A DNA stretch of 64,000 nt from Takakia lepidozioides (GCA_030704615.1 CM060734.1:30582042-30646041); one strand, 5' to 3'; positions 12,720 to 24,931 are shown, counted from the stretch's first letter. Notes: generated by a model from the letters alone, not told the origin. Numbers and translations: made by a program.

Positions 12720-15110
12720 CCACCAGTATAACTCCGACGGAAACGAATCCTGTCTTGGAAGTGGTGAAGGCGGTTAGCATTCCTTGATCGGCCACCAAGC
12801 TTGGAGATGAACAGGGGGGCTGTGTGGCAGTCACCACACACCGGAAGGTTCTTGATGATGTGCAGGGGCATTCCAGGGGGTTGTGCTGATTAGTCCGAAA
12901 GAAATTGGCCATCCTCTCCCCATGGTGGCACAGAGAAAAATCCTTGGGCTCCTCCTCCACATTGTGGAATACAAAGCAAGTGTCGGGCACACACCCAGCC
13001 TCCTTCATCGGGGTTGACAATCTCTTCAGCTGTCCTCAATTTGTGGATGCAACTTGTCGTCTACAACAAATCTATGCACATGGTTGTCCACCTCAATGCA
13101 GCACACCGCCCTGGCATTTTTCTGACACATGTATCCTGCATCATTCTTCTCACCTTCACCGTATCATCCCACCTAGCAACGGTAGCATAATCGTTCAATA
13201 GCAGAACGTAAGAGTTGCAGCAGCCTCTGGATCCTGCTTGAGAAGGCATTCTAAATGTTCTGCTACCTCCACATTGCCATGAATTCTGCCCCAAGCAAGG
13301 CCCCCAACACCGCAGATTCTGGTTCAATTGTCCTCTGCCTCATCCAATCGCCCTGCAGAACGAAGAAGGTCTGCAATACAGCCGAAATGTTCCACTGTAG
13401 GAGTGAGGTTGTGATCTTCACTCATAGAATCAGTACTGGCAGGCTTCATCCACTAGGGCCACATGAGTACATGCGGAAAGGAGATATAAAGGTGATACCA
13501 TTCGGCTTCAAACCTTCTTGCTGCAATGGTTGAAATAATTTTAGGGTTTCCTTACCAAACCCAGGCTGAGCATATCCTGCAATCATCACCTTTCATGAGA
13601 CAACATCTCTGACAACAATTTTGTCAAACACTCGGCGAGCATCTTTCATGCTACCACATTTGGCATACATGTCGACAAGAGTATTACCCAAATTTATATA
13701 TGACTTTGTTCCAGAATGGATGATGTCAACATGGACCTCTTTGTCCTTCTGCAGAGCTGCCAGACTGGCACACGCCTTGAGAATTCACAAATGAACGAGA
13801 CCTTGTAAGGTGTCACCCCTTCCCTTATCATTTGCTTGTAGACCTCGCAAGACTCCTCACCACACCCATCCTGTGTGTGCATATCCTGTGATGATCGCAA
13901 TCCATGAGACCACATCTCGTTCAGCAGTATTGTCAAACACTTTGCACGCATCCTTCATATTCCCACATTTGGCATACAAGTTAACAAGGTAGTCTCCAGA
14001 ATGATATCGGGTGGAATTCCAGATTTGATGATTTCAGCATGGATCTCTTTGCCTTTTCCCATGGTTGCCAGGTTGGCACATGCATTGAGAGTGCAAATGA
14101 ATGTGACCCTGTATCACCCTTTCACACGCCATTTGCACATACATCTCAATAGCCTCCCCACCACATCCATGCTGAGCATATCCTGCTATCATCGTGTTCC
14201 ATGAGACCACATTTTGGTTAGCCATTCTGTTAACACCTTCTGTGCATCGATCATGTTGCTGCACTTGGCAACCATGTCAATGAGGGTAGAGTGACATCTG
14301 GCACAATCCCAGCTTTAACGGCATGGACCTCTTTGCCTTCTTCCAGGGCTGCCAGGCTGGCGCAGGCATTCAGAACACAAATGAATGTGACATTGTCAGG
14401 TGTCAGCCCTTCCCATATCATTTGCACATACATTTCGAAAGCCTCCCTACCACAACCATGTTGGGCATATCCTGCAATCATCGCATTCCATGAGGCCACA
14501 TCTCATTTAGCCAAAATTCTTGAACACTTGATGTACATCCTTAATGCACCCACATTTTGCATACATGGCAACAAGGCAGTGTCCAGAATAATATCCCCTG
14601 CACTTCCAGTTTTGATGTTGCCAGAATGGACCTCTTTGCCTTTTTCCAGGGCTCCTAGGCTGGCACACCCCTTGAGAACACAAATGAATGTGACATTGTC
14701 GGTAGTCACCCCCTGACTGCAACATTCGTTGATAGAACGTGATAGCCTCTATACCACACCTATGCTCCACATATCCTCTCATCATTGTAGTCCATGTAAA
14801 CAAAGTTCACTCAGGCGTTTTCTCAAACACTAGACGTGCATCCACCAATCTGCCGCACTTAGCATACATGTTCACGAGGGTGTTGAGTAGAAAGATGATT
14901 GGCTGGACTACTGATCGTGTGAGAGTGCACCTGCCTTCCCCATTCTATGCCTGAATCTTGCTGCAGTCCTGCAAGAGACAGACATAAGTATTGTAGTCTG
15001 CTGGTATCTCTCCTTGGTTCAGCGTGTACACCACTTTTTTCAGTCGTCCTGCTCCTCACATTCCCACAAGAGAGGCTAGCTGCTTCGAGCTCCTGCAATT
15101 GACCATCTAC
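12720..15110 (-). pseudogene. PPR-DYW (PLS-class) RNA-editing factor, broken by many frameshifts
   Basis: Pieces of one protein are spread over several frames in the right order. At about 14860-14720 is FTWTTMMRGYVEHRCGIEAI; near 14499, ASWNAMIAGYAQHGCGREAF; near 14220, VVSWNTMIAGYAQHGCGGEA; near 13600, VVSWKVMIAGYAQPGFGKE. The E domain region is at 13327-13090 (YATVARWDDTVKVRRMMQDT) and the start of the DYW domain at 13020-12780 (MKEAGCVPDTCFVFHNVEEE, IKNLPVCGDCHTAPLFISKL, NRLHHFQD). The C-terminal DYW triplet is not present. DYW-type PPR proteins bind organelle RNA and edit cytidine. Repeat phrases such as FICVLNACASLAALEEGKEV resemble non-seed plant members. Numerous frame changes and stops leave no translatable product. 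Confidence 0.88.
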
Positions 15111-15880
15111 CCATACAGGTTTGGTGTAGCTGGCGGTCCGCAGTGCAACTTTGCTGCCCTTGTGCTTGAAATCTGGTACTCTAGGACTGATCTGTCCTAC
15201 ACTAGCCCTCTAGGTTGCAAACTTGAGCCATAACTGCACGCGGTTGAATTGTCAGTCACATCGTTGGGGAGAAAGGGGGAGTCAGAGAAAGAGAGAGAGA
15301 GAGTGAGTGCTGTCATTAATCTCCAAGGAAGTTTCAATAGTCTTTTTGTTGTCTGCTTCTGCTGTAACATGACAGCCATGCACCTTCTTGGATCGATTGC
15401 CCCACCCCCGACTGGGGTTTTGAAGGATAGTAGTTCCTCCCTTCTGCCGAATTTCTGCTTTTTGGACATTTGCCTGCCACCACCGTACTATGACATGTCA
15501 AAACCACTACGAGCTACCAGAGAAGCCAAACCCATTATAAAAAAGTGCTGTAGTGAAAGATTACTATGGTCCCAGGTTCATGTCAACAACACATGCGCCT
15601 GGAGCATCGTAATGTTTGTACGACTTACAGAAAACGCCTATGGAAAGAGCCAGCCTTGCTAATGTGGGAAGGAAACTCACAGCTATCCAATCCTCCATCT
15701 CACAGGGGCGTCTCATGATACTTAGACTTAATTGCTTCCAGCTTCTCCAATTGACCATCTACAGACGTAGGTGTCTTGTAGATGGCAATCCATGGTGCCT
15801 CAATACCACTCTTGTGTTTCAAATTTGGTCCTACAGGATGGATCTGCACACTCAACCCGTGTCTCGTTCAGCTATCCTTG
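15080..15880 (-). repeat. Two diverged copies of the sequence upstream of the PPR pseudogene
   Basis: The stretch at about 15080-15235 and the stretch at about 15735-15880 align in the same orientation. Both share CAATTGACCATCTAC, a CTTGTG(C/T)TT(G/C)AAAT(C/T)TGG block and further matches. This suggests a partial local duplication of the 5' end of the PPR gene. The sequence between the copies has a GA-rich microsatellite at about 15283-15304 and no recognised gene. Confidence 0.55.
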
Positions 15881-17267
15881 CCTCAACGTTCCTCCCCACA
15901 CCACAGGTAGCTGACAGAGACATTCCATAGGTATCACCATATCAGACACTAGTTTCTACATTGAATCGGTGGCAAGATTAAGCAGAAACTATGTATACAC
16001 ACATTACATGTACACTCTACACCCAAATGCAATAAGGAGACAACAGGCTCTGACCGTTGCGAGGCGCCGCTTCAAGGGCTTACTCCATAGCGCTTCCACA
16101 CAAGTCAACGACGATCCTGTTACATGGAATCCAAACTTAATAGATGGGCTGGCATCGAAGCTCATAAATAAGGTTCATTCCAGCAATGCTCCTCTAGCCT
16201 GGAACAGATGTGATACACGTGAATGTGGTTGTTCACAGTCACAGGGTATTTACTGGATTGGCATAGTCCGCGTTGCCCTCGCACAAGAAAGGGTGAAGTT
16301 ATCCAAAGCTATATAATACCTGGTGATGGAGAGGGAGATCAGGGGAAGGTCATAACTCATAACCATGCTTGGTAGCAAACTTGTTCCGGATGGGGGTTGG
16401 TAGAACGTGAGAAGGAAAACGTAGGCGTGAGCACAAAACACGGCAATAGGGTACACATGTTTCTACAGAACTAGAATTCACGTGAAGAGGTTCCAAAATA
16501 GCAAAAATGTTAGTTGTGTGCCTATTTCTGTGCCTATTTCTGTCCCTAAACCCTAATGAAAATAGACACTTGTAATGAATATCTTCAAACTTCATGTTCC
16601 ACATATCTATAGCTTTGGTATCCTACAAAAGAATAATACATTAGGGAAAAACAAAGTCACAATAACCAACACCATCCAAAATACACAAATACCAAATAAT
16701 ATTTGAACAATTTAAATATATATGAGGCAAACAACGGGTTTCGGTAGCGAAATAAATCAAGATATCGGATTTTGCCAGTGAAAAAATGGGTTTCGCCAGC
16801 GAAATTTCGAGGTATCGTTGCGTAGGTCATTATCCAATGGTTTCGTGGGCGAAACAAAATGTGTTGTGTTTGGTTTTGCATATAAGAGAGGACGTGAGAT
16901 TGTTTTATTTCGCTAACGAATTGTTATGTACTTATTGCAGTATGTCGGTACCCATGCTTTCATGGCCGAAACAGAATGAAATAATTCTAGTTTCACGTAT
17001 TACTGATTGCATCGACCGTCATACGCACTTGACTAAATACGCAACTATTAGGAACGAAAATCCTTGATCGAGACGGCACCTACCGGATATTCCTTATGCC
17101 CCAACTTCGCGTGGCTTGTGCTCACGTGAGCATAAATTGCACATTTTAATTTTGCAATCGCATCTTTTCAAAAATATTCTAGGAATTTCCGGTATATCCT
17201 CTTCTGCTCATGTGAGCCTGCTCACGTGCTACCCTACCTCGTTACGGAGAGGCAAACTTGTTACGTA
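15881..17267. other. Unassigned intergenic region with a cluster of short inverted repeats
   Basis: No gene recognised; the longest open frame (15969-16316, plus) has no family features. From 16735 to 16980 five short stem-loops with TTTCG and CGAAA arms occur (near 16739, 16790, 16840, 16908 and 16961). A perfect palindrome GCTCACGTGAGC with a CACGTG core lies at 17119-17130, and similar CTCATGTGAG/CTCACGTG sites lie at 17205-17230. Confidence 0.45.
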
Positions 17268-17382
17268 TTAGGTAAAAATCTTGCACCGAGTACTTTCTGC
17301 GATCTTAGATGTTGCACGAGGACGCTAGCCCGACGGCAATGTCTAAAATCTCAGAAAGTCCGAGGTGCAGGACTTTACCTTA
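17268..17382 (+). ncRNA. Candidate hairpin (MIRNA-like or short foldback element)
   Basis: Arms 17268-17315 and 17336-17382 are inverted repeats with one gap and roughly ten mismatches, around a 20 nt loop. Paired landmarks are TAGGTAAAAATC with GACTTTACCTTA, TGCACC with GGTGCA, and ACTTTCTG with CAGAAAGT. Size and pairing fit a plant miRNA precursor, but a small MITE would look the same. Transcription cannot be judged. Confidence 0.4.
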
Positions 17383-17790
17383 CGAAAAAAACTCAAAATA
17401 TTTCTTCAACCGTCGATGTCTTTCTGGACGGTTCAGATCTATTCAAAGATGGCGCCTAATTTAATGGTGTAGATGCAATAAGATCTGGGAGGTATCTTTT
17501 TGGAGGGTTTGGATGTGTCATCTTAAGGGACTGGTGACAACGTATCACTCGTTTTTGCTTCGATTTTTTCTTTCATTTGTTATCGTGGAGCACTTGCTCA
17601 GAGCCCAGGCAATTTTGAGCTCTCTGCATGGTCCTCTATCAATTCTTCTTGTCTTTAGTGGTCTTTGATCTCCTTGTTGCTGCAATGTATGACTCTTGTA
17701 GTCATTAGCTAGAATTTGTAGTTTGGAGTTTCTTTTTCGACAAATTATAGTCTAGATGACGTTTGGAGTACAATACGAGCTCTTGAAGCA

Positions 17791-19680
17791 ATGTTATCTA
17801 CATCGTGCGATGATGATCTACAGAAAATATTTCCTAACATTGCTGTTGGAGATACAATTCGTTACAATAGTATTGATGCTGACTTCTTTTCTGTTGGTAT
17901 TACACAAAGCTACCCACAGTTCGATGATGTTCCCGAAATTGATGCATTGAAAGATGACACAACCATATTAGAAAGCGATGTACTCTGAAGTCTTTCCTCA
18001 CGAGATCTGTCTCTCAATGACAGTTAATCGTGGTCGCCTAGTTATCGGTGCATCTCTTTCAGATCGTCCTATTCTTGATCAACTTTCTACCGGCATGAAT
18101 AATTGCAGACGGAAGGCTATTGTGCCACATTGTTCAAAAAAAAAGGAGAACCGGATGAGCAAGAGTAAAAATAGATTCAGAGAAACTGATCAAGTACAGT
18201 TAGACATTGTAGAGTCGAGAGATCGAAGGAGGTCTGGTGCGACTGAGAAGTGGGCACGAAAGGCCTTTGACGAGTGGCGTGTTTTCACTGGACATTCTAG
18301 TGTTATGACGCTTGAAGATATGTTTAAGAAGCTGACGTGAGGCCACTAGTCGACATGCTGCAATTTTTCATGCTCTAGTTGACAAAGCAAGATGGAAAAT
18401 TATATCCCCCTACAAGGTATGTTTTCTATTTATATGTCATTTTCAATCCCAGTCTATGAATTCATTTTGTTGTTGTACGTGACTTCATGTCATAATTATA
18501 TATTGCAATAGTGTGTAGATATATTAGGATCGAAATTACTGATATTCATTATGGTGTTTGCAGCATTTAGGCGATGCGGCAAGAAGAATATGTCGCTCGC
18601 ACTGGTGTCACCGTGATACCTTATAATATTTTCATGGATCCTAGATACCTGAAAGTGAAAGTTGTTGCCGATGAGGTAGTGATGATCTCATCTTTGAATG
18701 GTCTTGGAAAAACAGTGTCAAAGAGTGACATTTTCAGCAACTCAGAAGAGGCCTCTATGCTTAACCTTGTGGAGTGTTAAATTACTACGCCTCATGGCTG
18801 CAACATAAGATTTGCATACTTCTGTAAGAGAAACTTTTCGTGAGAGGTGGTGCAAAACTACCGCGAGCACTAACTGATTGGATTTTGTGCTTCATAAAGA
18901 CTCCAGTGGGGAGTATCTTATGTAAGTGTATCGACTCAACCCTAAACTTGTTAATTCTTTAGTTTAGTGCACTGAATATAATCTAAAGTTCTGGAATATT
19001 TATGTTCTTGCACATATCACCCAAGCCCCAACAAAAACTGGAAGTTGGATGTACAAAGATGTTCCGTTAAGAACCAGCGGCAGCCTGTGAACTATTACAT
19101 TGATGATGTGGTAGAGACATACAAACGCTTCATGATAAAACGTTCGATATGGTCTGTAAATGAACCATTTCCCCATCCATTGTTTCTAACGCCTCTTATC
19201 AAGTGGGCAAAGAGTTCTGAGATCTGGTATGGCAAGATATCTGTTGGTAAGAACACTATACGTACATACCACTCAATTAGTTTCATTCCTGGGAATCAAC
19301 AACAAAATAAATTACAAACAAGAGCGGCTGAGGTACTGGGATCTCAAGAATGAGCAATTATGTTGTGCCCATTGAAGTTGGGATCATGCGGATTACAAGA
19401 CATCGAAGCACTATCTCATATGAAAAGTAAGTTTTATCTTCTCATCTCTCTTTGGATCTTGTCTTTCAATGTCTTATTTATAGTGCATCTTCAAAAACAA
19501 AACACTAACTGACATCATGAATAAGCTTACTATATATGTAGGTATAATAAGTCGGACAAGGATATCCGGGACCGTGCATCACGGCGTGTCATTTCAGGAG
19601 AACTGCGAAATGGAAAGCCGTTGTTGTTTGTTGATGCATATAAGAAAAGAAAGAACTTGCAAGGGAACAAGAGTTAAAAA
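17791..19680 (+). pseudogene. Tyrosine recombinase-like gene relic 1 (DUF3504/Crypton-like), spliced and decayed
   Basis: Pieces of a DUF3504-type tyrosine recombinase occur in order. WARKAFDEWRVF and LEDMFKKL lie at about 18250-18335. RPLVDMLQFFML and TKQDGKLYPP (about 18340-18410) match the family signature FxxEVRKxDGxxYPP and contain one in-frame stop. TVSKSDIFSNSEEA and FFVRGGAKL (about 18710-18865) hold the presumed first catalytic Arg. HPLFLTP and SVGKNTI (19170-19260) precede TRHRSTISYEKYNKSDKD (19400-19570), which is interrupted by an intron and holds the His-x-x-x and Tyr region. Several frame changes and stops make it non-functional. The N-terminal open frame (17791-17988) shows no known domain. 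Such enzymes cut and rejoin DNA, as in Crypton transposons; domesticated host proteins also carry the domain. Confidence 0.62.
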
Positions 19681-21712
19681 CTAAAATTGTTATCAATCAA
19701 TTGTTTACAAAGTTGATGGTAGCTAATGTGATAAAATAATTTGGTCTAACAAATTAGTAGTTGCTACAACCAAGCGGCGTGATGATGGTTAGTACCAAGT
19801 TTTTGTTTTTTTAAATCGCCAGTCTCATAAAGTAATTGAATTAGTATAGTGTTTTCATTGCAGGAAAATGTTGTTGGTATGGACAAATCTATACTTGAGG
19901 TTGCGATGCATGAATCTGGTACAAAAGATACTTCTAATAATTAATTTGAGGAGTAGAACTCTGAAGATCAGCTTGGAAGCTGTAACGATACTGACTTGGA
20001 TGTAGAGAAATCGTATCCACACAAAAAACGACGGACTGTAGGGATAGAACATGCATTGGAGAGAAACAAGCCAGTGTGTAGGCAATTGTTCCAATCAACC
20101 AGGATATTGCAGCAGTAAAATATTTGAGTTGAAGAGTTTTCTGAATGAAGACCTGGAGTTCTGGAATTCTCAAGAAGGTAAAGACGTCCTTGCAAACATC
20201 ATGTTCAAAGCAAACCATTCCAAGAGTGCGTCAAAACGAGTTTCAAGAACCAGCACTGTACTCAATGTCGGACATCATTTTGAAAATCTTCAAGAGAGAG
20301 AAGACTCCGGTCAGGAATACCGGCGTAACTCAAAGCCACTTCACCTTGCGGCTACTACCCCTTTTCGGGGGTGGGCCCTATAAAAAAAAAACAGGTGTCA
20401 TGGGGACACCAAGTAACTAGAGAAAAGAGGTGCATGAGGTATCTTGGGTACCCGGGGGTACCTAAGGGAGACCAGGGGGCCGGGGGGCTAAGAGGCCAGG
20501 GGTAGAAAAGCTTCTAATTGTCGCTTATTAGTGATTATGGCTGTGAGGGAGCAGAGCGTCATGATGCGGATAGCTTTGAAGGATTTGTGGATAGGGGGAA
20601 TGGGAATGTGAAAATTAGTGTGCCGTGCCGAGATACTAGCATTATGGATGCCGCCTCGAGTACGAGCAGTGATGACAATTAATGGGCCAGTGGACCATCC
20701 TCTTTGGCGTAAGGCTAGAATGAGCGAAGCATATTTTTGTCGCTTATCAAGAATGGAGGAGCTAGGGTATCGATCATGACAGTAAGTGAATTCGCAAAGT
20801 GAATAGTGAGGTTTGGGGATGAGGCGCTGATGGGAAGGCCTGAAAATGTTCGAAATTGTAATATTACGTTGCATATTTCAGATCTAGGTGTTGGTGCAAA
20901 GGTCCTGAAAAAAGTTCTCGAGCTCGGAGCAGAAATGTGATCACGTGACAATAAAGTACTTAGATCCAAAATTATTGAATTGACATTGTAAATTAGTAGT
21001 ACATGGGGTCTGTTATTACTTCTATACAATTTTTAGCTTGCAAACGTTTATCATGATTAAAGATTACTCTCAACTCATTTTGTAGCACCTATAATACTCA
21101 TCACGGATCAATAATATTACATTGATCAGTTGTGCATAGTTTTTGTACACCAACATTCCTAGTGACATGGATTCAAAAGGAATCGCATTGATTTTCACAG
21201 AAAAAACATTAAGGCCATTGGTCTATAATTTATTGTATACAAATTTTCAATAAAGAGATACTGACTTAGATGTATTTGTGGTTTTTTTTTTCTACAATGA
21301 TCATCAATAAATTTAGAAAATCATCAAAAATTGAAAATAAAATCATTAGTCGGTTTTTATATAATCACAAATTATGGCGATAAGCCCATGGGCTTCACCC
21401 TGTAACCATGAACACCCAGGGAAATTACGAAATTCAAGGCCCTCCAAAAATACACTAGAAAAAAATTTAAAGGTTTTTACATACAGCGTAAGCCCTCGGT
21501 CCGCCCTCGTGGGTGCCCTCAAATCAGTGAATGCCCTCGGTCCAGGGACTTACCCTACGTAAAGCACGGACATAAAAGTTTTTTATTTGACGTTTTCATT
21601 CTTCGCTGACGTCATACTAATTGCTTGTCACTGTACAACTCTCTTCTCTTCGAAGCTTTTATGCTTTTGGCCGTACCGGCTCCGCACACCTCCTCTCTTC
21701 AGTTGCATGAAG
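19681..21712. other. Region between the two recombinase relics, unassigned
   Basis: Begins with sequence that could encode an acidic and basic tail (VEKSYPHKKRRTVGIEHALE near 20010), perhaps the C-terminus of relic 1. A GC-rich patch with GGGTACCCGGGGGTACC lies near 20445. The open frames at 20488-21029 (minus) are not recognised. At 21490-21546 GCCCTCGGTCC-type phrases repeat three times. Confidence 0.35.
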
Positions 21713-23230
21713 CTTACGATTGATTCTCCAATCAGTTGCGATGAAAAGATCGATCACCAAAGAATTGACGTTGATGAGGGTGAGCATAGTGATGACAATG
21801 AAACTGAGCCGCGTGAAGCAGATCATGTCGCTTGTCGTGCGGATGAAAGGGAAAATGTTGCTCACGTCGTGGCAATCTCACGTCTGAAAGGCCAGCTACG
21901 AACCGTTTTGCTAAATTGGATGCCACAGAAGTCGAACACATCAATGTAGGGAAGTCATCGTAGAAGTAAAGCCTCATAATTGTGGACAAGACGCATTTTT
22001 TTATGCATGGAGACGTTTTCGAGTACAGCCTAGAGTATATGATCAAAGGCTTATACGAAACTAACATTTCTTCCCTTGCCAACATGTATTACTTGTTTAC
22101 TCTTCAAGTCGGGAAATGAGATGGCAGCCTTTATCCTCTTGGCAGGTACTTCACATGTTCATATTGCTGCATAATTTGTTATCATTATTCAATTGATCTT
22201 GTTATCATGATGCAGTTTGCGGATATATTCATGAGTTTCATTGTCTGTCTTCCAACATTCAAGGACTCTTAAGAGCGATTGTCCGAATCATTTGTGCAAG
22301 GCAGACTCAAAGGTACACAGAAACTAGCATTCTTGTCCCAACATTCAACGTTTTCAAGCACGAGAATTTTGGTAAGGTGAAATTAGCGGGGGACGAAGCT
22401 GTTGTCTGTTCCATCAAGGCTGGGTTTGGAAGACGTGCACACAAGAGTGACGTTCTAACCATAGAGGAAGCGATGAGAGTTCTTGTCTAGGAAAAGTGTA
22501 ACATATCTAGTATCCCTTATGGAGTTAACTTGCGGTTTGGTTACTTATGCACCCATAACTTTTTCATAAGAGGTGGATCAGAGCTGAGGATGACACATGC
22601 TTAGTCCACACTCCAGCTAGCCTTGTGTTCTGGTACGTGGAAGGAGTTTCGAAAAACTACAAGCTCAGCGTTATTGATTGCAGTGTCCACAATCACAGGA
22701 AATCAGTTGATTGTCATATTGAAGATGTAATCGCCACATACAGGGCTCTCATGGATCATCGGCCCCAGTGGTCACCTGATGAAAGAAGGTCTCACCCACT
22801 GTTTCTAACACCAAAATTGACGATAAAAAAGAACATCGATCAATGTGTGGTTCACTAAGTGTCCAGTCGGGAAGAACACGTTAGCTTCCTTGACAAAGAA
22901 GCTCACCTACGACAATATACCGGGCCTTGAGAATAAGGTCATCACTAATAAAACGGGGAGAGGTAGGGGCATATTGTGCATGGAAGATGCACAAGTGCCT
23001 ACAGAATATGGCATGCGATAGACAGGCCACCGCGATTTTAAGTCATACGCTCAATGAGTGACTGAACTCTTTCCATCACATTTTCTCTGAAAAATATTTT
23101 TGGATATTGTCTTTGTATCTATAATGTGAAGAGCATTAATACGTTGCACATGCATGTTGAATACTTAGGTATAATCACACCGATGAGATGCTGCAAAATA
23201 TGTCAGAGGATGAGTTCATCCAGTAGATTA
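21713..23230 (+). pseudogene. Tyrosine recombinase-like gene relic 2 (DUF3504/Crypton-like), paralogue of relic 1
   Basis: Collinear with relic 1 but diverged. LEYMIKGLYETNISSLANMY and LFTLQVGK-stop-DGSLYP lie at about 22020-22130. KHENFGKVKLAGDEAV and RAHKSDVLTIEEA lie at 22350-22475, YGVNLRFGY and FFIRGGSEL at 22515-22590, and DVIATYRALMDHRPQW with SHPLFLTP at 22720-22815. PVGKNTLASLTKKL, ITNKTGRGRGI, VPTEYGMR and TGHRDFKSYAQ lie at 22865-23055. The last block matches the TNHSxR...TGHRS...Y end of the family. Frame changes and stops separate the blocks. After an intron, YNHTDEM mirrors YNKSDKD of relic 1, so an intron position is shared. An N-terminal acidic open frame (21707-21949) may be its first exon. 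Confidence 0.62.
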
Positions 23231-23401
23231 GTGAGTCAGTAGTAAGTGAAGTGGTAGTTACAACCACTTCAGTAGACCTTCATGTAAGAGACGAGCTCGG
23301 GGTGAAGCATTTGCTTTTAGAGTGCCTTTTATGGTTGGGTGGAGAGCTCATACTATAAAATATTATGTTTATATTAATATATGTATATGATGAATCTAAC
23401 A

Positions 23402-23413
23402 TGGTATCAGAGC
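23402..23413 (+). other. Primer-binding site of the copia element
   Basis: TGGTATCAGAGC is the classical initiator tRNA-Met complement used by most plant copia elements. It directly follows the 5' LTR end at 23401. A TATA-like run lies upstream at about 23352-23360. Confidence 0.85.
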
Positions 23414-23561
23414 TAGGTTTGAACTTACACATAGCTTTTCTTCATCTCGTTGAAAATGGGTCTCCTTTGTAGAGAGCCCAAGAAATCATAGAGATATAAA
23501 ATGAATAAAACAGATTTTTGCAAGTCTAAGATTCATAGATTAATATTGTAGTATCCTAGCA

Positions 23562-24420
23562 ATGGCAAATCAAACGAAGAACATCGAGAAGTTAGATGGA
23601 CATAATTTCTCCACGTGGAATATAAAAATGTCTTATCTTTTTAAGAAGGAAAAACTATGGGATTTAGTAATAGGCATTGAAGTCAAGCCTACTAGTACTA
23701 CATCTCCTAGGGGTACAGTAACAAATCCCCCTCTAACAGCTGGACAAGGCTCTATCTCAGATTGGGATGATCGAGATAGAACTGCACAAATGCTAATTGT
23801 TGATAGTGTTAAAAATTTGTGTCTAGGTCATGCTACGCAAGGTAGTACATCCAACGAAAATTGGTCTGAGATACAGAAAATGTTACAAAATACAGACAAA
23901 AGGTTTTTGCGGAAACAATATGTCCATTTAGTCATGCATGAAGTTGATGATGTTCTATCACACATTCACGCATTTAAATTGCTCATAGAACAATTGGCCC
24001 TCAGTGGGAGTAATTTATACAGATGAAGATAAAGTTCAAACCCTCCTTGGAAGTCTTCCCGATTCTTTTGATCTTGTAGTCATGACTCTTGATAACACAA
24101 TAGGATTAACATTTCAGGATGTGTCAGCCTGGTTAATTCAAGAAAACACGAGAAGAAGTAAAAATAAGAATTCCACAGAAAATAGAGGGATCCACAGCTT
24201 TGTGAGTTGGCAGAAGACCCCAACATAAGGGTCAGTCAATCAAACCTCAGGGTGCAAACAATCGCACAAGTGAAAATTCTATTGTTGGATCTATGAGTTC
24301 ACAACCTAGATCAAACAGTTCTCCGGCCAGACTTGGCCAAAAACTTGGAATCATATGTAATTACTGCAAGAAATACAATCACATCAAGAAGAATTGTAGA
24401 AAGTACTATTTGAGGGATCT
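23562..24420 (+). pseudogene. Copia gag with CCHC zinc knuckle, frameshifted
   Basis: Starts MANQTKNIEKLDGHNFSTWN, the usual copia gag opening, and continues for 154 codons. It then shifts frame near 24008 into VIYTDEDKVQTLLGSLPDSF. A zinc knuckle, CNYCKKYNHIKKNC (C-x2-C-x4-H-x4-C), lies at 24356-24397 before a stop. The protein would package the element RNA. The frameshift and stops make this copy inactive. Confidence 0.88.
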
Positions 24421-24479
24421 CAAATAGGGAAAAGTCAAAGCTAGTCACAACCCAGCAGGACATGTCCCATAAGCTCATA

Positions 24480-24925
24480 ATATATTTATGACATTATATC
24501 TGATGCAATAATTGCAGACTATTCGTGGTTCCTAGAGTACTCAAGAACAAATCATATGACTCATCATCGAGATAATTGGTTTATTAATTATGAATCATAT
24601 TTCTCAAAAAGACAAAGTATTCCTTGGAGATAATTCCTCTCATGATATTCATGGTCGAGGCAATGTTGCCATCCGTTTATATAATGGGGACGTGAAAATG
24701 ATGCATGTTCCAAATCTCCGTCGTAATCTAATTTCAGTACGCAAAGTTGTTATTGCTGGGTATACCGTTAAATTCACCAATATCGGTGAGTGTGGAAGGC
24801 CATGGTAGTGCTTATATTATTCATATTGATCCTCATCATGATGAATTGTACAAGCTTGGTACCATTGATAAATCAGCTATTCAATCGCTGTTGCTTTTAG
24901 ATCACGAGCCTCTTGCTTTAGGATA
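24480..24925 (+). pseudogene. Copia protease and pre-integrase fragment, degenerate
   Basis: WFLEYSRTNHMTHHRDNW corresponds to the family pattern W-x-x-DSGAT-x-HMT, so the catalytic Asp-Ser-Gly is lost. NLRRNLISVRKVVIAGYTVK matches the usual following block. The frame changes near 24790, and LYKLGTIDKSA and LLLDHEPLAL follow before the MITE. Confidence 0.75.
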
Positions 24926-24931
24926 GATGCA

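Noticed and set aside
12905-13533. Plus-strand open frames in the PPR region
   Set aside because: They are antisense to the E and DYW domain remnants, which read sensibly on the minus strand.
15969-16316. Plus-strand open frame of 115 codons
   Set aside because: No motif, no homologue recognised and no splice context; treated as chance.
20488-21029. Minus-strand open frames of 128 and 104 codons
   Set aside because: No recognised domain. They overlap each other and lie between two decayed genes.
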